From: Nocardia higoensis NBRC 100133
Lineage (GTDB): Bacteria; Actinomycetota; Actinomycetes; Mycobacteriales; Mycobacteriaceae
Direction: 5' to 3'
DNA length: 64,000 bases
NCBI RefSeq assembly: GCF_000308595.1
Contig: NZ_BAGA01000138.1
Location: forward strand, 62,001 to 126,000
Shown: positions 41,904 through 48,529 of the stretch, one piece after another
Numbering within the stretch: the first letter of the stretch is position 1
Layout: the number at the start of each line of letters is the position of its first letter
The notes under the pieces: generated by a model
What the model saw: the letters and a program-made list of their open reading frames with translations, nothing else
What the model was told of the DNA's origin: nothing
Database searches by the model: none
Position numbers and translations under genes: made by a program

Positions 41904-42728
41904 CTAAGGGGTCAGTGGGGAAGAGGCCTGAGCCCAGAAGCGCTTCGGAATGCGGCCCGCCTGCCGGGCGAGCAGGCCCGCGCGCACGGCGGCGGCCATC
42001 GCGGCGGCCATCAGCGGGGGCTGCTTGGCGCGGGTGACGGCGGTGGCCAGCAGTACGGCCGAGCAGCCGAGTTCCATGGCCAGGGCGGCGTCGCTGGCGG
42101 TGCCGATGCCCGCGTCGAGGATCACCGGGACGCCCGCCGCGGCCACGATCATCTCGATATTGTGCGGATTGCCGATGCCGAGCCCGGTGCCGATGGGGGC
42201 GCCGAGCGGCATGACGGCCGCGCAGCCTGCGTCCTCGAGACGGCGGGCCAGGACGGGGTCGTCGTTGGTGTAGGGCAGGACCGTGAAACCGGCATCGACG
42301 AGTTGCTCTGCGGCGGTGAGCAATTCGATCGAGTCGGGCAGCAGGGTGCGCTCGTCGGCAACGACCTCGAGCTTGACCCAGGTGGTGCCCAGCGCCTCGG
42401 CGGCCAGTTGCGCGGTGAGCACGGCCTCGGCGGCCGTGCGGCAGCCCGCGGTATTGGGCAGCGGCATGATGTCCAGGCGCTTCAGCAGATCGAGCACGCC
42501 GGTGCCGCCCGCGGCGTCGACGCGGCGCATGGCGACGGTGGTCAGCTCGGTGCCGGAGGCGATCAGCGCCTCCTCCAGCACGGTGAGATTCTCCGCGCCG
42601 CCGGTGCCCATGATGAGCCGGGAGCCGAATTCGCGGTCGGCGATGCGCAGCGGCGGCAGGGCGCCCGCCGCCGTTGCCGGATCGGACAACCCGGGACCGG
42701 ACAACCCGGAATGGGACAGCTCAGCCAC
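41904..42728 (-). CDS. thiG: Thiazole synthase ThiG
   Basis: A 274-residue TIM-barrel enzyme that builds the thiazole of thiamine from deoxyxylulose phosphate, dehydroglycine and ThiS thiocarboxylate. Blocks: SRLIMGTGGAENL, the Schiff-base Lys region TTWVKLEVVADERTLLPD, VMPLGAPIGTGLGI (phosphate binding) and VPVILDAGIGTASDAALAMELG. The N-terminal ~25 residues are a family-untypical Ser/Gly-rich extension (LSHSGLSGPGLSDP). GTG 42728 overlaps the end of thiS by 8 bases, so translation is coupled. Confidence 0.96.
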   Translation of the reverse strand: MAELSHSGLSGPGLSDPATAAGALPPLRIADREFGSRLIMGTGGAENLTVLEEALIASGTELTTVAMRRVDAAGGTGVLDLLKRLDIMPLPNTAGCRTAAEAVLTAQLAAEALGTTWVKLEVVADERTLLPDSIELLTAAEQLVDAGFTVLPYTNDDPVLARRLEDAGCAAVMPLGAPIGTGLGIGNPHNIEMIVAAAGVPVILDAGIGTASDAALAMELGCSAVLLATAVTRAKQPPLMAAAMAAAVRAGLLARQAGRIPKRFWAQASSPLTP

Positions 42729-42939
42729 CCTGGACCGCCGTCAGCACCTCGATCGACCAGCCGCGGCCGACCTGCTCGTCCCAGCGCGACTTCGGGAAGA
42801 CCGCGCCGTCCACGGCCACGGCCACACCCTGGCAGGGCAGCGTCAGACGCTCGAGCAGCTCCCTGATGGTCAGCGGCTCGGGGAACTCGTGGTCCTCGCC
42901 GTTCACCGTGACACCGATGGGGATGGACATGGCGGTCAT
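42721..42939 (-). CDS. thiS: Sulfur carrier protein ThiS
   Basis: A 72-residue ubiquitin-fold carrier ending in the required Gly-Gly (LTAVQGG), which is adenylated and thiocarboxylated before sulfur transfer to ThiG. Other blocks: VTVNGEDHEFPEPLTIRELL and VAVAVDGAVFPKSRW. ATG 42939 overlaps the thiO stop (ATGA) and its end overlaps thiG. No thiF is present in this window; a MoeB-like activating enzyme must be elsewhere. Confidence 0.95.
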   Translation of the reverse strand: MTAMSIPIGVTVNGEDHEFPEPLTIRELLERLTLPCQGVAVAVDGAVFPKSRWDEQVGRGWSIEVLTAVQGG

Positions 42940-44030
42940 CGAACTCCTCCTGTGACGGACGGCGACGCGGTGGACGACGTCGCGGTGAAGCGGTGCGGGT
43001 CGGCGCCCGCGGCCTCGGGCAGTATGTCCCCGGCGAGCAGGGCGAGGGTCGCGTCGACGGTCAGCGGGACGGCGAGCATGCCGTTACGACCGTGACCGGT
43101 GGAGGCGACGACCTTGTCGGTGAGCCTGCCGATGAGCGGCAGATTGTCCGGGGTGCCAGGACGCAGGCCGGCGGAGGCCTCGGCCAGCTCGTATTCGCCG
43201 ATGGCCGGGAATATCGCCTCGGCATCGGCGATCAGGTCGCGCACGCCCGCGACGGTGACGGTGGTGTCGAAGCCCACCTCGTACTGGGTGGCGCCGACGA
43301 CCATCCCGTGCGCGCGAGGCACCAGATAGACCGGGCGGCCGTGCACCCTGGCACGGATCACCCTGGTCGGCGCGGGCGCGACGCCGGGGCGATGCCGCAA
43401 GCGCAAGATCTCGCCCTTGACCGGACGCACCGGCAGGTCCGGCCACAACCCGCCGGACGCGGCGCCCGCGGCGACGATCACCTGGTCGAAGTCCAGCGCG
43501 GCGGGATCGGTCACGGCGTGCTCGCGCAGCTCGACCCCGGCGGCCACCGCGGCGTCGCGCAACGCACCGAACAGCAGCCGGTTGTCGATGGCGGGCTCGC
43601 TCGACAGCAGCCCGGCGCGGATCGTCCTGGCCAGGGCGGGTTCGAGTTCGCGCACCCCGGCGCGATCGAGCAGCCGCAGGTGGTGGCCGCGCTCGCCCAC
43701 CCAGTCGGCGACCGTGCGCAGGTCGGCAGCATCGGCGGCGTCGAGCGCGACGGTCAGGGTCTCGTCGGCGACGAAGACGGCCACGCCGGTGGCGGCCTCC
43801 ACCCGCGCGGCGAATTCCGGCCAGCGGGCCAGCGAGGCCGCGCCGAATCCGAGAACGCTGTCCTCCCCCGGCCAGCCCTCCGACAGCGGGGCGAGCATGC
43901 CGCCCGCCACCCGGGACGCGCCCGAGCCCGCGGCGGCGTCGAACAGCGTGACCTGCCACCCGACCTCGGCGGCCCGCCAGGCCACCGCGAATCCGATGGC
44001 ACCGCCGCCGACGACGGCCAGAGTCCGCAT
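42936..44030 (-). CDS. thiO: Glycine oxidase ThiO
   Basis: A 364-residue FAD-dependent DAO-family enzyme giving the iminoglycine used by ThiG. It begins with the dinucleotide fold LAVVGGGAIGFAVAWRAAE, then DAAAGSGASRVAGGMLAP, PVKGEILRLRH, YLVPRAHGMVVGAT and the C-terminal GLRPGTPDNLPLIG with STGHGRNGM. ATG 44030 follows AGGTGG by 5 bases; a GTG 9 bases earlier would overlap that site. It heads the thiO-thiS-thiG operon, divergent from thiE with only 88 bases between. No THI element is found in that gap. Confidence 0.95.
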   Translation of the reverse strand: MRTLAVVGGGAIGFAVAWRAAEVGWQVTLFDAAAGSGASRVAGGMLAPLSEGWPGEDSVLGFGAASLARWPEFAARVEAATGVAVFVADETLTVALDAADAADLRTVADWVGERGHHLRLLDRAGVRELEPALARTIRAGLLSSEPAIDNRLLFGALRDAAVAAGVELREHAVTDPAALDFDQVIVAAGAASGGLWPDLPVRPVKGEILRLRHRPGVAPAPTRVIRARVHGRPVYLVPRAHGMVVGATQYEVGFDTTVTVAGVRDLIADAEAIFPAIGEYELAEASAGLRPGTPDNLPLIGRLTDKVVASTGHGRNGMLAVPLTVDATLALLAGDILPEAAGADPHRFTATSSTASPSVTGGVR

Positions 44031-44105
44031 GTTTTCCACCTACCTGATCGGCGTCGCATATCGGCACGGGAACGCCCTGTGCTCGCTTCCCCACCGTAGC
44101 GCGGC

Positions 44106-44111
44106 TACCGT
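44106..44111 (+). promoter_or_regulatory. -10 element giving a leaderless thiE transcript
   Basis: TACCGT at 44106-44111 fits the actinobacterial TAnnnT -10 element and lies 7 bases before the thiE GTG at 44119. Transcription would begin at the start codon; no ribosome site precedes it. Confidence 0.45.
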
Positions 44112-44118
44112 CTGTGAC

Positions 44119-44823
44119 GTGCAACCCTCCCACCCGAACCGCCCCCTGCCGCCCCGTGAGCGCCTGGCCACCGCGCGGCTCTACCTGTGCACCGACGCGC
44201 GCCGGGAAAAGGGCGATCTGGCCAGGTTCGCCGACGCCGCCTTCGCCGGTGGCGTCGACATCATCCAGCTCAGGGACAAGGGCTCGGCAGGCGAAGCCGA
44301 GTTCGGCACCCTGGAAGCCAAGGCCGAACTGGGCGCGCTCGCCGAACTCAAGGCCGTCGCGCGCAGGCACGGCGGACTCGTGGCGGTCAACGACCGCGCC
44401 GATATCGCACTGGCCGCCGGCGCCGACGTCCTGCACCTCGGCCAGGGCGACCTACCGCCCGCCTACGCCCGCCGCATCCTCGGCCCCGACGTGGTGATCG
44501 GCCGCTCCACCCACAACCGCGCCCAAGCCGGCCTCGCCGCCATCGACGAGAGCATCGACTACTTCTGCACCGGCCCGGTGTGGACCACCCCGACCAAACC
44601 CGGCCGCCAAGCAGCCGGCCTGGATCTGGTCCGCTCCACCGCCGAGTCCCATCCCACCCTCCCCTGGTTCGCCATCGGCGGGGTCGACGCCGAGCGGCTG
44701 CCCGAGGTGCTGGCGGCCGGCGCGCAGCGCATCGTCGTGGTCCGCGCGATCACCGAAGCCCGCGATCCGGAAGCCGCGGCCCGCGAACTCAAGGACGCTC
44801 TGGTGGCCAACGCCGCACAGTGA
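44119..44823 (+). CDS. thiE: Thiamine-phosphate synthase ThiE
   Basis: A 234-residue TIM-barrel enzyme that joins HMP-PP and thiazole phosphate to thiamine phosphate. Blocks: ARLYLCTDAR, IIQLRDKGS (pyrophosphate/pyrimidine binding), VAVNDRADIALAAGADVLHLGQGDLP, IGRSTHN, YFCTGPVWTTPTKPG and the phosphate loop WFAIGGVD. The start GTG 44119 gives a short extension before the barrel; transcription is probably leaderless. Its stop lies within the start of the degenerate GNAT gene (GTGA). Confidence 0.95.
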   Translation: MQPSHPNRPLPPRERLATARLYLCTDARREKGDLARFADAAFAGGVDIIQLRDKGSAGEAEFGTLEAKAELGALAELKAVARRHGGLVAVNDRADIALAAGADVLHLGQGDLPPAYARRILGPDVVIGRSTHNRAQAGLAAIDESIDYFCTGPVWTTPTKPGRQAAGLDLVRSTAESHPTLPWFAIGGVDAERLPEVLAAGAQRIVVVRAITEARDPEAAARELKDALVANAAQ

Positions 44824-45216
44824 CACCCGAGCTCGTCGCGCCGACCACCCGCTTACACGCGGCGTGGCTGCGGGCGCATCGGGAATGGGGGCCGGCACTC
44901 CACGAAGACGGCCACGTGCTCGGGCGGCATCGCGCTCAGGCACGGGAACGGAGAGCTCGTGCGGCGCGTCGGCCACATCGGCTACGGCATCAGGCCGTCG
45001 GCGCGCGGGCGCGGCCTGGCTACCTGGGCTCTCGGCCGAATCCTCGATCAGGCGCGCACGCTGCGCATGGACCACGTGTTGCTGGTCTGCGCGACGGACA
45101 ATGTCGCCTCGGCGAGGACGATCGAGCGGAACGGGGGCGCGTTCGAAGGCCTCGTGGACACCGGCCTCGGTCCGGTGCGGCGCTACCGGATCACGCTCAC
45201 CGGCACGGCCGAGTAG
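44820..45216 (+). pseudogene. GNAT acetyltransferase gene with internal deletion and frameshift
   Basis: The opening frame from GTG 44820 encodes a recognisable N-terminus (LVAPTTRLHAAWLRAHREWG, PALHEDG). The typical GNAT C-terminal half then continues in a different frame: GGIALRHGNGELVRRVGHIG (from ~44923), RPSARGRGLATWAL (acetyl-CoA loop), SARTIERNGGAFEG, ending at 45216. The two parts meet at 44905-44925 with a one-base shift, and the ~40 residues that usually separate HEDG from VLGG are absent. Loss by recombination between two EDG-coding stretches plus a frameshift explains it. The downstream part could still be translated from 44959, but would lack half the fold. Confidence 0.7.
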
Positions 45217-45226
45217 CCCGGCGAGC

Positions 45227-45907
45227 TCAGGCGAGGATCTGGCGGACGGTCATCAGCAGGGTGGATACCGATGCCGCGGACTCGCCTTCCTGGGCGGAGA
45301 CGATGCGGGCGTCGCCGCCGGGACCGTCGGGATCGGTGTGCAGCCAGACGAACCCCTGGTCGGCGAGGTCGACCGTGCGGGGCAGGGCGGCGGCGATCGC
45401 GTCGGCGTCACGGCCGTCGGAGTCGAGTTCGTCCAGCAGGGCGCGGGCCGGGGTGGCGCGCAGGGCGGGCCACGCGGCGGCGAAGCCGGGGTGCAGGGGG
45501 CGGTCGGTGACCTCGTCCTCGGGAACCCAGGCGAGTTCGAGGCTCTCGCGGTTGGCGCTGGTCTCGAGGGTGGACGGAGCGTCGGCGACGACGGTGGTGT
45601 AGGTCCAGCCGCTGGGCACCGATGCCGTCACCCGCTCGGCGCGCACGCGGATCTCGGTGTGCGCGATGCCCGCTTCCTCCTCGGCTTCGCGGACCGCGGC
45701 GTGCACCGAGGATTCGTGGCTGTCCTTGGCGCCGCCGGGCAGCGCCCAGGTGCCGCCCTGGTGGCTCCAGGGGGCGCGGTGCTGCAGGAGCACGGCCGAG
45801 CCTCCACCTGCGAGCGGGGCTCGCAGCAACAATCCGGCAGCACCGTACTTACCCCAGTGCCGTAGGCCGTCCGGGCCGATGGACCACCCGTCGCCGTCAC
45901 CACGCAT
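45227..45907 (-). CDS. mutT3: NUDIX hydrolase (MutT3-like)
   Basis: A 226-residue NUDIX protein close to M. tuberculosis MutT3 (Rv0413): HWGKYGAAGLLLRAP, LQHRAPWSHQGGTWALPGGA, with the Nudix box GAKDSHESSVHAAVREAEEEAGI. It is implicated in hydrolysing damaged nucleotides or related diphosphates. AGGA lies 8 bases before ATG 45907; ATG 45916 also possible. It converges on the decayed GNAT gene and is divergent from glnX. The 295 bases between 45908 and 46202 contain the divergent promoters and no recognisable gene. Confidence 0.9.
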   Translation of the reverse strand: MRGDGDGWSIGPDGLRHWGKYGAAGLLLRAPLAGGGSAVLLQHRAPWSHQGGTWALPGGAKDSHESSVHAAVREAEEEAGIAHTEIRVRAERVTASVPSGWTYTTVVADAPSTLETSANRESLELAWVPEDEVTDRPLHPGFAAAWPALRATPARALLDELDSDGRDADAIAAALPRTVDLADQGFVWLHTDPDGPGGDARIVSAQEGESAASVSTLLMTVRQILA

Positions 45908-46202
45908 CGCAACCATCCTGTTCCGCCCACGGCACACCACCCCCCTCGCACCCGCTCCGGGGGTGTACAACGCGCCGCGGCATCGATAGGACCACAATAA
46001 ACTGCGATGCAGGCGCACGGCCGGGACGCGGACCGCGGAGGTGGACGGATGACACGGGCGGGAAGCGGCGCCGGCGCGTGGGCCGAATCGAAGACCGGGG
46101 AAGATCCGGGCGCCGAGGCAGACGCGCAGGCGGAGACGGCAAGTCGGGGGCGGACGGGCCGGCCCCGGGGCGGGGGGCGGGCGAGAGCCGGGACGGACCG
46201 GG

Positions 46203-47555
46203 ATGGGTACGCGCGCGCCGTGGCCGACCCGGCACGCGCGACCGCCGGAGAAACCGGGCGCCAGGCAGCGCGCCGCCGCGGCCGCCGCGCTGCGGGAGCG
46301 GCTGGACCCGGAGAACGTGCGCGCCTTCGCGAATTCCTCCCCTGGCTTGCTGATTGCGGCGGGATTGCTGTTGATCGCGTTGTGCGCGAGCGCGGCCGTG
46401 GTCGCCTCGGGCACGGTCGGGGATCGACAGCTGGCCCTCGACGTGCTGCTGACCGAGACCGAACCGGACGCGCACTCCGCGCACCGGCTCTACACCTCGA
46501 TGTCGATCGCCGACGCCGCCGCGGCCACCGCCTTCATCTCCGGCGGGCTGGAACCGCAGACGGTGCGCGACCGCTATACCCGGGCGGTCGGCGAGGCCGC
46601 GGCCGAACTGGTGATCGGCGCGGGCGACAGTGCCGCCGACATCAGGCTGCGCACCGGCATCGCCACCGGCCTGCCGGTGTACACGGGCCTGGTCGAAACC
46701 GCCCGGGCCGACAATCGCAGCGGTTACCCGGTGGGCGCGGCGTATCTGAGCGAGGCATCGCACCAGATGCAGGGCACGCTGCTGCCGATGGCCGAGGAAT
46801 TGGAGGACCACCGGTCGGCGGCGGTCGACGAGGCCGCCCGCAGGCATGTTGTGCCGCCGTGGACGGCCATCGTGCTGCTGCTCGTTGCGCTCGGGGCGTT
46901 GGCGTGGGTGCAGACGATGCTGGCGCGGCGGTGGCGGCGCATGCTCAATCCCGGTCTGCTGGCCGCCTCGGCGGCGATGCTGATCCTGCTGGCCTGGACG
47001 GTGATCGGCGGGTCGATCTCGGCGGCGGCGATGACCAGCGGACGCGACGAGGGCACGGTGCCCGGTTCCCGGCTGGTCGAGAGCCGCATCCTCACCCACC
47101 AGGCGCGCACGGCGGAGACCTTGAAACTGGCCCGGCGCGATGCGAGCGGCGACTACGACCGGATCTTCGACGAGAGCACCGCCCGGATCACCGACCTGCT
47201 CGAGGGCTACTCGGACAGCGCTCCGGCCACCGACGAGGTCGGCGAAGCGGGCGTGGCGCTGGCCCGCTGGCTGGCATCGCACGAGCGGATGAACGAGGCG
47301 CTGGCGCGCGGCGACTACACCGGGGCGGCCGAGGTCGCCACCGGTTCCGGCGCTTCGGAGTCCGCGGCGGCGGTCGACATGCTGGACTCCGCGCTGGACG
47401 ACGCGCTGGCGCAGACCCGCGCCCACCAGCGCGAACACACCTGGCGGGCGGCGCGCGCGCTGGACTTCCTCGCCCCCGGCGCCCTGGTGCTCGGGCTGCT
47501 CGCGATCGGCGGCGTCTGCGCCGGTCTCTGGCCGCGACTGCGGGAGTACCGATGA
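46203..47555 (+). CDS. glnX: GlnX membrane sensor-transducer
   Basis: A 450-residue membrane protein with four hydrophobic helices: LLIAAGLLLIALCASAAVV, then after an extracytoplasmic domain WTAIVLLLVALGALAWV, LLAASAAMLILLAWTVIGG and finally FLAPGALVLGLLAIGGVCAGL. The two outer domains are helical and Ala-rich, like chemoreceptor sensing domains. In mycobacteria GlnX couples the Asp/Glu-binding lipoprotein GlnH to kinase PknG. ATG 46203 is the only start in frame, because a stop at 46050-46052 closes it upstream. The stop overlaps the glnH ATG. Confidence 0.9.
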   Translation: MGTRAPWPTRHARPPEKPGARQRAAAAAALRERLDPENVRAFANSSPGLLIAAGLLLIALCASAAVVASGTVGDRQLALDVLLTETEPDAHSAHRLYTSMSIADAAAATAFISGGLEPQTVRDRYTRAVGEAAAELVIGAGDSAADIRLRTGIATGLPVYTGLVETARADNRSGYPVGAAYLSEASHQMQGTLLPMAEELEDHRSAAVDEAARRHVVPPWTAIVLLLVALGALAWVQTMLARRWRRMLNPGLLAASAAMLILLAWTVIGGSISAAAMTSGRDEGTVPGSRLVESRILTHQARTAETLKLARRDASGDYDRIFDESTARITDLLEGYSDSAPATDEVGEAGVALARWLASHERMNEALARGDYTGAAEVATGSGASESAAAVDMLDSALDDALAQTRAHQREHTWRAARALDFLAPGALVLGLLAIGGVCAGLWPRLREYR

Positions 47556-48523
47556 GGGCCCGGCGCGCGGTGTGCGCCGCGCTGCTGGCCGGGTGCACGG
47601 TCCTCACCGGCTGTGCGTCGGCGCCGGAGCCGGTCGGCCGTCCGTCGGGATCGGCGTTCACCAGTCCGCCGCTGCCCGCGGGAGCGGAATTGCTCGACAC
47701 CGCCGCGCCGCTGCCGCCGGGCGAGGAGCAATCCTGCGACGACCCGACCGCTAGCCTGCGCCCGACCGGCGCGACCAGCGGTCCCACCCTCGACGCCATC
47801 CGCCGCCGCGGCAGGCTCGTGGTGGGCCTGGACACCGGCAGCAACCTGTTCAGCTTCCGTGATCCGACCACCGGCCGAGTGGTCGGTTTCGACGCCGACA
47901 TCGCCCGCGAGATCGCCGCCGACCTGCTCGGCGATTCCGAATCGGTCGAATTCCGCACGCTCAGTTCCGGTGATCGCGAGCAGGCGTTGCAGGACCGGAC
48001 CGTGGACGTGGTCGCCAAGACCATGACCATCACCTGCGAACGCAAGGAGAAGGTGGCGTTCTCGACGGTGTACCTGCGCGCCGACCAGCGGGTGCTGGCG
48101 ATGAAGGATTCCGGCATCAACGGCATCGCCGACCTGGCGGGCAAACGGGTCTGCGTGGTGCGTGGCACCACCTCGCTGGAGCGCATCCGCCGCGAACAGC
48201 CGGCCGCCGCCGTGCTGACGGTGCCGAGCTGGGCCGACTGCCTGGTGGTCTTGCAGCAGCGCCAGGTCGACGCGGTGAGCACCGACGACGCCATCCTCGC
48301 CGGCCTGGCCGCCCAGGACCCCTACACCGAGGTCGTCGGCGACAGCATCAGCGCCGAGCCCTACGGCATCGGCATCCCCAAGGACGCCGACGATCTGGTG
48401 CGCTTCGTCAACAGCACGCTCGAACGCCTACGCTCCGACGGCACCTGGACCAGCCTCTACAACCGATGGCTCTCGGTCCTCGGACCCGCGCCGACCCCGC
48501 CCGCCGCGACCTACGAGGACTGA
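47552..48523 (+). CDS. glnH: Glutamate/aspartate-binding lipoprotein GlnH
   Basis: A 323-residue extracytoplasmic solute-binding lipoprotein: signal MRARRAVCAALLAGCTVLTGC with Cys21 as acylation site, then LDAIRRRGRLVVGLDTGSNLFSFRD, GFDADIAREIAADLLGD, VVAKTMTITCERKEKVAFSTVY and WADCLVVLQQRQVDAVSTDDAIL, the standard family-3 amino-acid binding fold. No transporter permease or ATPase is linked; the neighbours are glnX and pknG, so it senses rather than imports. ATG overlaps the glnX stop. Confidence 0.95.
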   Translation: MRARRAVCAALLAGCTVLTGCASAPEPVGRPSGSAFTSPPLPAGAELLDTAAPLPPGEEQSCDDPTASLRPTGATSGPTLDAIRRRGRLVVGLDTGSNLFSFRDPTTGRVVGFDADIAREIAADLLGDSESVEFRTLSSGDREQALQDRTVDVVAKTMTITCERKEKVAFSTVYLRADQRVLAMKDSGINGIADLAGKRVCVVRGTTSLERIRREQPAAAVLTVPSWADCLVVLQQRQVDAVSTDDAILAGLAAQDPYTEVVGDSISAEPYGIGIPKDADDLVRFVNSTLERLRSDGTWTSLYNRWLSVLGPAPTPPAATYED

Positions 48524-48529
48524 GCGCCG

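Noticed and set aside
44031..44118. Looked for a TPP riboswitch upstream of thiO or thiE
   Set aside because: The 88-base gap lacks the CTGAGA and ACCTGA-type blocks and is too short for the full element plus a promoter on both sides.
46007..47551. Upstream extension of the glnH frame across glnX
   Set aside because: GlnH begins with a clean lipoprotein signal at ATG 47552; the extension is a shadow of glnX.
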